Shown here: positions 9,497 through 20,432 of the stretch, piece after piece
Layout of the letters: each line of letters begins with the position of its first letter
How positions within the stretch are numbered: the stretch's first letter is position 1
DNA from: an uncultured Clostridia bacterium
Lineage (GTDB): Bacteria; Bacillota; Clostridia; TANB77; CAG-508
Length of the DNA stretch: 35,454 nucleotides
Assembly (NCBI GenBank): GCA_947630235.1
Contig: CANRGN010000019.1
Span: 1 to 35,454, forward strand
Reading direction: 5' to 3'
Position numbers and translations under genes: made by a program
Notes under the pieces: generated by a model
What the model was told of the DNA's origin: nothing
What the model saw: only the letters and a program-made list of their open reading frames with translations
Database searches by the model: none

Positions 9497-12400
9497 TTAT
9501 AAATCTTTTCTTTTTTTAACTAGAATTATAAATCCAAATATTGTTAATATACCAATAACTCCACAAATTTTTATTAATGATGTTTTTCCTGTTTTTGGTA
9601 ATTCAAATTTTGTAATTGGAGTTACACGCATTAATCCAAAACGAAGATCTGTGTATGTTGATTCACTTGTATCTTTATCTCCTAAAATTATTTTATCATT
9701 ATCTTTAAAAGTTGCTAAATATGAAGGTACTTTTTCATGTTCACTTCCTAAGCTAAATAACTCAGATGTGTATTGTGAATTTTCTGTAATAACATTAGGT
9801 AATTTAAATTTAAGATTTTCAAAATCAGCTATTTGCGGATTTGCAAGTGTATATGTTCCTATTGGTAATCCATTTGTTTTCATATAATCTTCAATATAAT
9901 CTATTTTTGCTAATATTGTTAAATTACCTTTTTCATCTAATTGATATGTATTATCTTTAACCTCTTCTGCTGAAGGAACAGCTTCTGATGGTGTAGTTGG
10001 TGCTTCTTCTGGTTGTGTTAATGGCATATTTTCTTTTTTATATGTAGCAGTAAATGTTCCTACTTTTTGTTTATCTTTATTATCATATTCACGCATTAAA
10101 TCTATTTTATATGTTAATTCATCATCACCAATTACTTCTTGTATATCTGGTGTAAGAACTAATTGTAAAGAAATTTCACCACTTACATCTTTTGTTGTAT
10201 GAGTACCTGTTACTAAATCTTCTTTAGAAATTTCATCTCCTACAGCTGGTTTATAGCTTTCATCCCATTTGTAATCTGTTTCTGTTACTAATGTTTCGTT
10301 ATTATCTTTACGAGGCTTTTTTTCTTGTTCAGTTAATTCTTTTAAACTTTCTTCTTCATTATACTCAATATTTTCAGTTGATTTTAAAGGGAAATATTTT
10401 ACTGTAAAAACTAATTTCCTATCATTTCTATCTTTTATAATTCCATCTTTTGGAGAATAATTATCTCCTTCTGGAACTACTTTATATTCTAAAATTCCTA
10501 GTTGATCTTTTTCATGAGCTTCAGTTCCTGTTAGCGTAGTATTTGATGAATTTGGAAGATAATAATATGGAATTGTTACAGTTTTTCCTTCTTTTAAATC
10601 TTTTTTGTATTTTTCTAGAGAACCTTTATCTGAATGTTTACTTGCATATCTTGAAAGATATTCTATATAATACTTTAAATTCGTATTTTTCAATTCATTA
10701 TAAGTATCTTGCATTAACTTTTCTGAAAGTTCTTCTTTATTAATTTTTTCTCCCATATAAATAAGTTGTTCTTCTGAAAAAGTATTTTTCTCTGGTGGTA
10801 CATTTACTGTTACTCTAGGGAACCCTTTAGATGGATATTTATCATCTTTATCTTTAGAATCTCCAACTACTGTTTCACCTTCACTAGTATCTGTTTCTTC
10901 CTTAGGTAAAATAGCATCATCTACTCCTGATGATTTATCTGTATCTTCATCATTATATACCCAGTTCATATTTTTTTCATTTCCATTAGTTAATACTGCA
11001 TTGCCACCTATAAAATCATCTTTGGCTCTTATTTTAAATTCTGCATTCCATACTGAAAGATAATCTGCATTTGGTATACAACCTGGAATAGTTTGATCTA
11101 CCCATTTTAAGAAATACATTTTTTTAGAGTCATCATAATATAAGCGTGCATTACGAGCTGACTTTTCTATTTTTGAATCATTAGATAAAGTAATAGTTAA
11201 ATACTTCTTGCCTTTATCTTCTTTTAGTTCATCACTAGTTGAACCATTTTTTAAATCATATTCAGTAGTTGAACTATCTTGTTTTTTTATTGTTATTTTA
11301 CCATCAGCATTTAAATTATATATATTATTTTCAGCTGAAACTAAATCAAAACGTGGATCTATATAATCATCAACTGTATAATTATATAAATTATATGTAA
11401 TTCTAGTAAGTATTTGATCTGTAAATATTTCTGTTAAAGCATCAATACTATTATCTGCTTCAACTGTAGAATAGAAATAATCTTCTACAGTTTCTGAATC
11501 TTCATCTTTTTCTGAAGTAGCTTTTACTTCTGAATTTGCATCTGTTTTCGAATTTCCAACTAGTGTTAGTAAAAAATTCTTTGCTTGTTGATAATCTGAT
11601 TCTGGCTTATCACTAAATTCAACACTACCACCCGTTAGCATTACGCCAAAAATAGTATAACCTTTTTCTTTTAATTCAGTAGCTATTTTTTTTGATTCTT
11701 CTTGCTTATCTTTATCGGTTGAATCTTTACCATCAGTAAATATAATTAAATATTTATCTGCGGATTCATCTGTATTATTACTTAAAAATTTTTCAAAAGC
11801 TTTTAGACCAGTTAAAGTTGCCGTACCACCTGTAAGCCCATAATTAAACTGTTCTACAGATTTAGCTTCTCTATCTTCTGAGTCTGGAGAACTACTTGTA
11901 CCTTCTAATGTTCCACCTTCACCACGATTTAATGACATAATATCTTGTTCCTCTATTGGATCGTCTGTCCAATCTAAAAGAACAAGTTTATCAAGCTGTT
12001 CTTCTTTAATTTTATCTGAACTAAATCTAACTGCTGAAATTTTACTTTCTGGTGAAACATCTTCTAACATAGTTGAAAAACTTCCTAAAGCACGTTGAAG
12101 AGCTTCTGTTTTTACATAATCACTATCATCTTTATAATATACATAAGATGCATGTGCTGTTTCTTGTTTGGTAGATGATGTAAAGAAACAACGTAAATAT
12201 CCAGATGAATCTATATAAAATTCTATTGGTGTACTTTTTTCTGGTTTATATGTAAATCCAGTATCTATATCTTTAGAATCATCATCATCTCCATGAATTT
12301 TATCAGTATATATTATCTCTTTTTCTTTATTATCTGTTCCATTTTTTGGAATCCCCCAATATCTTTTGCAAGATTGTATATCTTCTTCAAAATATTCATT

Positions 12401-14543
12401 TTCCAATTCAGAATCATAATTAACATAATACCAGCCTGGCGTTCCTCCATCTAACCCGATAAAATATTTAGAAACCACTCCAATACTATCTTCTGTGAAC
12501 TCATCAAAAAAACATTCATTACAAGCTATATATTTTTCATCTTCTGATTTTATAATATTTTCTACATTCTTTACTTCATCAGCAGTTAGAGCAGCATCAA
12601 AAACAGCTATATTATCAACATATAAATCCGCTCCATCATACCCATTATCAAAACCTTTAAATATAATATCATTACCTGATAAATCAATATCTTTTTCTTC
12701 TTTTTCATCATTAGTTTCACTTCCATTCAAATAAGAAGTTACTTTTCCATTTTTAAATACTAAAGTTATTATTGAAGCAGTTTTACTTGAAAAAACACTA
12801 TTCATATTCGTTATTATATCATTAAAAGATTCGCCATTACCACTTTTATAGCCTTTAAATCTATTGATACTATTCCCATTTCCTTTATTAACAGAACCAC
12901 TTTTTTTACCATCACGAAGTGACCTATAATAAGTATCTCCGGCTTTGTTTTCCTTATTTCCTACATATAAAATATCAACATAATTTTGACTATCACTTGT
13001 GCTATCTTCATTTTCCTTTGTTATAGAAAAAGATATAGTAAAATTATTGCTAGTAGGTTTAGCATCCAGTAAAATCCCTACTCCATTCTCGCCATAAGAT
13101 GAATCATTTTTTATATTAAAACCTTTACCATCTGCCATTTTAATCCCTTTATATTCTGTCCAATCAGTAGGAGGATTTTCTTTTATAAAAGAAAAATTAT
13201 TCTCATTAGTTTGACTTGTTTTTATTTGCTTAACTAAAGTTGCAGTTTCACCTGTTACACTATTTTTTAACCAATCTCTTTTTGCTTTTTCTTCTTTATC
13301 ATAATTTCCTTTATTAAATTCATAATATCCAATAAGCTTATCCTTAACACCTTTAACAGAACCATCCCAATATCCTAAAGGAACATATTCATTAACAGAA
13401 GTTCTTGGATCAAATATAAAATATGAATAATCACTTGCACTAAGTTTTGAATTATCTGTATTATGTGGATTAAGCATTAAATTTATATCATCTTCAGTTA
13501 AGAAAATCTTATTCTCCCAATCAGCATTACTAGGTTTTCCATCCCCTTGATAATCTGATGACTTCAATTCTTTTGCTTCAAGTTGCTTTTTTTCTTTTTC
13601 ATCCAAATTCAATTCATTTATATTTATAGCTTTCAAATTATCAGAAGTAAATCCCATACTTCCAGATGAATCTAAAACTAAACCTATATCAGCAAGAGGA
13701 GCTCCTGAATACCATGATTCTAAATCTATATTAAATTCTCTATTACTACCATCAACCACACTTGCTGTTTTATCAGTGTGTAAACCTTCTATTGTATTAT
13801 ATACTTTGGTTTTTTGAACATTTTCTTCGGTTAATCCACTAGGTAAATTTTCTCCATAAAATACAGGTTTCTTTTCTCCTCCATTTGTAACAACATCTCC
13901 TACATTGTGCCCGTTAACAGCTGTTTTATATGTATAAACCCAAGACGTATCTTGATGAGCATCTTCTTGTTTTTCACCAGCTCCAAAAACTCCATCATCT
14001 TGTCCACTACCATAAACTGTTATTTTCTCATCTGTATAAAATATATGAGCTTTTACCAAATGTACATTTTTTTGATATGAAATTTTAATACTATTTTCTT
14101 TCGCTTCTGAATCTAATGCACTATGTCCTGCTGAAATAGAAATTCCAGAAAAATGTTCCGCTAGTTCACCAGATTTTTCTTTTATACACTCTATTGGAAT
14201 TGTAATTGTTCCAGATGAAGTATCTAAACTTCCTATACCAGAAGTATTACCTTTATCTATTTTTGTAATATTATCTTTTTCATTTTTTAGAAAAAACTCA
14301 TAGTTTCCTTCATTTGGAACAATATATCCTTCCACAACAACGGAATTTTGCTTACTTTCTATACCTTCATCAGTATCTTCTACTGCATGCCAATGCTTTA
14401 TAATAAAATGCAAAGCATCATCCCACTCTGTATCACTAGGAGTTCCGCATGTTTAAAAAACTTTTTTCTAATGCATATATAGGTAATGAATTAAAAAGTA
14501 TTAAAAGAATTAAAATTCCTGACATAATTTTTTTGATTTTCAT
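9497..14543 (-). CDS. LPXTG-anchored VWA/LamG adhesin, paralogue 2, read through a +1 frameshift
   Basis: The true start is ATG at 14543, with GGAGG 5 bp upstream. It encodes a signal peptide (MKIKKIMSGILILLILF..., cleavage near YALEK). The zero frame stops after 35 codons (ATG CGG AAC TCC TAG). Skipping one base at CGG continues as GTPSDTEWDDALHF, which aligns without gaps to YGTPSKTNWDNALHF of paralogue 1. With that shift the protein is 1681 residues. It has the same order: KHWHA, MIDAS DSSGS (about 291), LamG-like insertion (about 400-666), CNEC and SCKRYWG cysteines, VWA remainder (LIIFTDGKDS near 936), beta-rich C-terminal part and LPKTG (1648-1652) followed by a hydrophobic segment and KKRK. 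An annotation starting at the internal ATG 14413 would lose the signal peptide. Alternative: a pseudogene, though about 1650 codons remain open and conserved. Confidence 0.8.
14445..14447 (-). other. +1 frameshift site at CGG, adhesin paralogue 2
   Basis: The zero frame ATG CGG AAC TCC TAG (codons 32-36) becomes ATG (C) GGA ACT CCT in +1. Paralogue 1 reads TAT GGA ACT CCT at the same place, so the C before GGA is the extra base. The local string GCGGAACTC is shared with paralogue 3. Confidence 0.8.
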
Positions 14544-14904
14544 AACTTCCTCCATTTTTTTATTTATATTGATTTTTATTATTAACTACTTAAAACTTAT
14601 AGTATTTATATTTCTTACTTTTTATATAATAAATTTAAAGTATAAAAACTATCATCTTATTTTAATTTTTTTACTAAACGGGTTATATTAATTCCAATTC
14701 AAAAATCATTTAAATTGTATTGATTTTTTTGGGTTCTATTTACGGAAACTTGCGCTTCTATAAATAAATTCCATATTAACTTCATTTATATATACATAAG
14801 TAGATTATATTACTTTTTCTTTATCATGAATATAAAAAAAATATTACATTTAAGTTTCTTTTTTGTAACGTTTTTTAAAAATCACTATTATATTATAACC
14901 TAAT

Positions 14905-14965
14905 TAATTTAATATACAATGCTTTTATTTAACCTATCTACATGGTGCTTTCTTAATGAATAAAT
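14905..14965. repeat. Short diverged copy of the adhesin-flank repeat
   Basis: TACAATGCTTTTATTTAACC followed by GCTTTCTTAATGAATAA matches the TACAATGCTTTTATTCAGCC and ACTTTCTTAATTAATAA blocks of the array at 9068-9445. It lies directly downstream of paralogue 3. Confidence 0.6.
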
Positions 14966-15010
14966 AAAAACCCGAATTGTTAAAATAAACATTTAACAAT
15001 TCGAGTTTTT
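14966..15010 (-). terminator. Terminator of adhesin paralogue 3 (bidirectional)
   Basis: A 12-bp stem CGAATTGTTAAA (14973-14984) / TTTAACAATTCG (14992-15003) is extended by flanking A5/T5. It starts 13 bp after the stop at 15023. Confidence 0.9.
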
Positions 15011-15022
15011 TATATTATAGTT

Positions 15023-18000
15023 CTAAATATTATTATTTATTTTTTTTTTTATTTCTATTATGAAACCTAAAGCACATAACATTATAATAAATCCGTAAAG
15101 TTGTATTAAAGATGTTTTACCTGTTTCAGGTAATTCAAATTGTGTAATTGGTGTTACGCGTAGTAAACCAAAGCGATAATTTGTATATAACTTCTGTGTA
15201 TCTGTAGTATCTCCAAGAACAATAACATTGTTTTCTTTAAATGAAGCTAAATTACTTTCTGGATGATCTTTATCGCTACCTAAATTATAAAGAGTTGATA
15301 TATATTGTGACACATCTGTTATAACATTAGGTAATTCAAATTTAAGATTTTTAAAATCAGTAATTTTTGCATTTTCTAATGTATATGTTCCAATTGGTAA
15401 TCCGTTTTCTGTTAAATAATTTTCGCTATATTCTATAGTTGCTAAAATTGTTACATTTCCATTTGTGTCAATTTCATATTTATTATTTGATTTATCCTCT
15501 TCAGATGGTTCTTTACTCTCTTCTACATCATTTGTATTTAAACTTTCATCTGCTTGTGGTGTGTTTTGATTTTCTAATGGTTCTGCATTTTCAGATGTTT
15601 GAGGAATATCTGCTTTTTTATATTTTGCAGTGAATGTTCCTACTTTTTCCTTTTCTGTACCATCATATTTACGCATTAAATCAATTGAATATGTTAATTC
15701 TTCATCAGCTATTACTTCTTGTACATCTGGTGTAAGAACTAATTGTAGAGCTATTTCACCACTAACTTCATCTGTTTTGTGTTCACCTTTTATTAGTTCT
15801 TTTTCTTCTAATTCTTGACCTACAACTGGTTTAAATTCTTTATCCCATTTGTAATTTGATTCTTTTACTAGAGTATTATTTAAAATTTCACGATTACTTT
15901 TTTCAGTTTTATCTTCATCTATTATTTCTTCAGCAGATGTTTCTTTAACTGTAGATTCTGTTGATTCCTCTTCTTTATTTCCAATAGGAAATGGATTGTA
16001 TTTAACTGTAAATATTAATTTTCTTTCTTTTCTATCCTTTATAATGCTATCTTCTGGACAATAATCTAAGCAATCTGTAATTATTTGATAATCTAAAGTT
16101 CCAAGTTGATCTTTTTCATGTTCTTCTGTTCCTGTATTATTTGTTTTTTGTGAATTTGGAAGATAATAATATGGTATAGATATTTTATTTCCTTTTATAA
16201 GATCATTTTTATAATCATCTAAAGATTTATTTAAACTTTGAGCATATCTTGAAAGATATTCTAAATAGTAGTGAACATTCATATCTTCTTTATTGTTATA
16301 TATATCTTCTAATAATTTTTTAGAAAGTTCTTCTTTATTTATTTTTTCACCCATATAAATAGTTTGACTTTCTGAATATTCATAATTACTTGGTGGAACA
16401 TTTACTGTTGTTCTTGGGAAACCTTTAGATGGATATAAATCCTCTTTTGGATCTGAACCTGTTGTTTCAGTTGAATCAGTTTGCATTGTTCCTACTTCTT
16501 CGCCTTCTTTAGGTATAGTGTCTTCAGATTCTGATTTTTCTTTTAAAAATGCATCATCTATTCCTGAAGATCTATCTGAATCTTCTTCATAATAAACCCA
16601 GTTTTCTTTTTCATCATTTCCATTAGTTAATACTGCATTACCACCTATAAAATCTTCTTTAGCTTTTATAGTAAATTCTGCATTCCATACTGAAAGTACG
16701 TCTGCATTTGGAACACAGCCAGGAATTGTTTGTTCTTCCCATTTTAAGTAATACATTTTTTTATCACTATTATAATATAAACTTGCATTACAAGCTGATT
16801 TTTCTACATTTGAGCTATTAGATAGATTTACATCTATATATTTTTGACTTTTATCATCTGTATTTACATTAACTATTGTAGCTTCTGGTACTGAAGTTGA
16901 ATCGTTTTTTAAGTTATATTCTGTTGTTGTACCATCTGTATTCTTTATTGAAACTTTACCATCTGCATTTAAGTAATATGTTGTATTATCTGCTGAAACT
17001 AAATCGAAACGAGGATCTATATAATCTTCAACAGTATAATTTTTTAAGTTATATGTTATACGTGTAAGTATTTCATCTGTAAATATTTTTGTTAATGCAT
17101 CTATGCTATTATCTTTGCTTGCTTCATTTTTTGCAGTTGAATAGAAAAATTTTTCTCTATCTTCTTCTGTAGTAGTTGAATCGCCAACTAAAGTTAATAA
17201 AAATTTCTTTGCTAATTGGTAATCTGAACTATCTAAATCACTATATTCTACACTACCCCCAGTAAGCATTACTCCAAAAATAGTATAGCCATCATTTTTT
17301 AATTCTTCAGCTATTTGCTTTGACTTTTCTTGTTCAGTAGGACCAGTAGAATCTTTACCATCTGTAAATATAATTAAATATTTATCTGCTGATTCATCAG
17401 TTCTTCCTTTTAGATTTTCTTTAAAAGCTTTTAATCCAGTATTTGTTGCTGTACCTCCAGTAAGACCATAATTATATTGTTGTAATGCTTCTCCTTTTAT
17501 TTTCTGTGAAGTTGGATCACTAGGTGTTCCTTTTACAGTTCCTCCATCTCCACGATCTAATGACATAATCTCTTCTGCTTCTATTGGATCATTAGTCCAA
17601 TCTAAAAGAACTAATTTATCTAATTGATCATCTGGAATCTTATCAGAACTAAATCTTACTGCTGAAATTTTACTCTCAGGAGAAACTTCATCTAACATTG
17701 TAGTAAAACTTCCTATTGCATGTTGCAAAGCTTCTGTTTTTACATAATTACTATCATCTTTAAAATATACATACGAAGCATTAGCAGTATCTTGTTTTGC
17801 AGATGAAGTAAAGAAGCAACGAAGATATCCAGCTGAATCTATATAAAATTCTGTTGGTGTATTCTTTTGAGCTGTATATTTAAAACCTGTATTGGTCTCT
17901 TTAAGTCTTTCATCCGTAACATTTATATTATCAGTAAAATCTAATTGATCTTCGTTTACATTTGGTATTCCCCAAAATCTTTTACAAGATTGTACACTTT

Positions 18001-20181
18001 CATTAAAATATTCTTCTTCCCATTTTGAATCATAATTAACATAATACCAAGCTGGTGTTCCTCCAGCTAAACCTACGAAATAATTAGAAACCATACCAAT
18101 ACTATCTTCAGATTCATCATCATAAAAACATTCGTTACATGCAATAAAATCTGATTCAGATTTTATTATTTTATCTAAATTTTCAACATCACCACTAGTA
18201 AGTGCTGTATCGAAAACTGCTATATTATCAACAAATAGTTCTGCTCCATCATAGTTGTTATCAAAGCCTTTGAAAATTATATTGTAATCAGATAAACTTA
18301 CTATAGAACCTTCATTTACATTATTACCATTATTAGAACCACTAGCAACTTTTCCATCTATATATGATGTTACTTGACCATCTTGAAATACAAGAGTTAT
18401 TTTATGTGAAGTAGTATCTGAAAAAACATTATTTATATCTGTTACTTTTGTATTTAAATTATCATTATATCCTCTAAATCTATTATAATTACTTCCACTT
18501 TTACTTGCAGAACCAGTTTGACTTCCATCACGGATTGCTCTATAATATTGACTCTTATCAGTAATTTCTTTTTCTCCTACATATAATATATCAACATAAT
18601 TTTGAGCATTTTCTTTAGCTATATCTTTTGTCTTTTCATCTTTTTGAATAGTAAAAGATATAGTAAAATTCTCACTAGAAGGTTTAGCATCTAATAATAT
18701 TCCCATTGGGATTTCGTCGGCATTTAATTTATCCTTATTTTTTAAATTAAGTCCTTTATCTTTATTCATATTTATACGTTTATCACTAGACCAATCTGTA
18801 GGAGTCTGGGCTTCTGTGAATTTAAAATCTGTACTATTAGTTTTTATCTGATTAACCAATTTTGCAGTTTCACCAGTTACACTATTTACTAGCCAATCAC
18901 GCTTTTCGTTTCCTTCATAATCTCCCTTATTAAACTCATAATACCCAATAAGCTTATCTTTTACGCCTACAACTGAACCGTCCCAATATCCTAAAGGTAC
19001 ATATTCATTAACAGTTTCTCTAGGATCAAATATAAAATAAGAATAATCACTAGCACCAAGTTTTGAATTATCTGTATTATGTGGATTAAGCATTAAATTA
19101 ACATCTTCACTAGTAAGAAAAATATTATTTAACCACTCGTCATTAGTTGGTCCGACCTTCAGAATAATTTGAGGCTTTCAATTCTTTTTGCTCTAATTTT
19201 TGCTTATCTTCATTAGATAAATTTATATTATTTATATTTATTGGAGTTAAATTATCTGAAGTAAATCCCATACTACCAGATGAATCTAATACAAAACCTA
19301 TATTTGCAAGAGGTGCTCCTGAATACCATGATTCTAAATCTATATTAAATTTTCTATTATCTCCATCTACAGCACTTGCTGTTTTATCTGTATGTAAACC
19401 TTCAATTGTGTTATAAACTTTTGTTTTTTGGACTATTGATTCATCTATGCCATCTGGCAAATTTTCTCCATAAAAAACTGGTGTTTTTTCATCCGTTGTA
19501 GTAACAACATCTCCTGCTTTATGATCACCATTATCAGTATTATATGTATAAACCCAAGCAGTATCTTGTTCTTTATTTTTTGACTCTGCACTAACACCAA
19601 AAACGCCTTCATCTTCTCCGCTACCATATACAGTAACTTTCTCATCTGAATAAAATATATGAGCTTTTACTAAATGTACATCTAATTCATATGAAATTTT
19701 TAAATATTCCGTATTATTTTCAGTAACGGCATCTACTGCATTATGCCCTGCTGAAATAGAAAAGCCTGAAAAATGTTCTTCTGGATTATTATCTTTATCT
19801 TTTATTATATCTACTGGAATTTTTATTGTTCCATTAACTGTATCTACATCATATAGATTTTTTCCATTATTAGAAATTTGTTCTTCATCTCCAGTAGTTT
19901 GATTTATAAGATAAAAATCATATCCTTGATTTTCATTTTTTGGAACAATATATCCTTCTACAACAACGAAATATCTATTATCGCCATTCAATTCTACACT
20001 TTCTTCTGCACTTGATTCACTAACAGCATGCCAATGTCTAACCATAAAATGCAAGGCCTTATCCCATTGTGTTTTAGTGAGAGTTCCGCGTACTTAATAA
20101 TTCACTTAATGCATTTACTGGCAAAGATGTAAATATAATTAAAAATATTAAAATTATTGATATACATTTATTAATTTTCAT
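15023..20181 (-). CDS. LPXTG-anchored VWA/LamG adhesin, paralogue 3, read through two +1 frameshifts
   Basis: Start ATG at 20181, with GAGG upstream and a signal peptide (MKINKCISIILIFLIIF..., ending PVNALSE). The zero frame stops after 35 codons (ACG CGG AAC TCT CAC TAA). A +1 shift at CGG gives GTLTKTQWDKALHF. A second zero-frame stop comes at GGT CGG ACC AAC TAA (19154-19143), and a second +1 shift gives GPTNDEWLNNIFLTSEDVNLMLNPHN, matching both paralogues. With both shifts the protein is 1718 residues. Domains are MIDAS DSSGS (about 297), LamG-like insertion (about 408-672), CNEC and SCKRFWG, VWA remainder with LIIFTDGKDS (about 940), beta-rich part and LPETG (1683-1687) plus membrane segment and KKK. 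Conventional annotation would split it into two or three fragments. Alternative: a decayed copy, but no other stop or frame break interrupts it. Confidence 0.75.
19152..19154 (-). other. +1 frameshift site at CGG, adhesin paralogue 3, second site
   Basis: The zero frame GGT CGG ACC AAC TAA becomes GGT (C) GGA CCA ACT AAT in +1, restoring PTNDEW-LNNIF (paralogue 1: PTNEDWLNNIF). The shift lies between the MIDAS strand and the LamG insertion. Neither other paralogue has a shift here. Confidence 0.75.
20086..20088 (-). other. +1 frameshift site at CGG, adhesin paralogue 3, first site
   Basis: The zero frame ACG CGG AAC TCT CAC TAA (CGG is codon 32) becomes ACG (C) GGA ACT CTC ACT in +1. It is the positional equivalent of the paralogue 2 site, with the shared string GCGGAACTC. 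Confidence 0.8.
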
Positions 20182-20392
20182 ATTTTCCTCAACTTTCTTT
20201 ATGTGTTTATTTTTAAAATACCACATGGTTTTCAACAAATACTCTATATATCTTTTTTATTAATATAACAAATTTAGAATTACTTGAATATAAAAATAAT
20301 ATTACTTTTATCATGATAACCTATTCTTTTACGTATATAGCAATTTTAGAAGTTTATCTTTTGTATTACAACTTATTTCTAATCTAATAATG

Positions 20393-20423
20393 AAAAAAAA
20401 CAGACGATTATTTTTATCGCCTG
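20393..20423 (-). terminator. Terminator of the pilin-sortase operon
   Basis: The minus-strand RNA forms CAGGCGAU / AUCGUCUG (20416-20423 with 20401-20408, one G-U pair), followed by eight U. It is 9 bp beyond the stop at 20433, so the adhesin genes to the left are probably transcribed separately. Confidence 0.85.
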
Positions 20424-20432
20424 CTTCATATT

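Larger units (their letters stand above)
14544..15022. other. Intergenic region between paralogues 3 and 2
   Basis: 479 bp without a gene. It holds the RBS of paralogue 2 (14547-14553), very AT-rich DNA that should contain its promoter, a short diverged copy of the flank repeat (14905-14965) and the terminator of paralogue 3 (14966-15010). Confidence 0.6.

Noticed and set aside
14440..14470. Phase variation by a simple-sequence repeat near the adhesin start
   Set aside because: The shift point is GCGGAAC, not a homopolymer or short tandem repeat; the nearby A/T run is not where the frame changes.
14449..14691. 80-codon plus-strand open frame beside paralogue 2
   Set aside because: It lies antisense over the signal-peptide region of paralogue 2 and its leader, and has no RBS.
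1009..20088. Explaining the four frame breaks as sequencing or assembly errors
   Set aside because: Errors would favour homopolymers; here every break falls on CGG, two at the same paralogous position, and downstream frames are fully conserved. It remains to be excluded with reads.
9497..20181. Calling adhesin paralogues 2 and 3 pseudogenes
   Set aside because: Apart from the CGG sites there are no stops or frame breaks in more than 3300 codons, and signal peptides, MIDAS and LPXTG motifs are intact.
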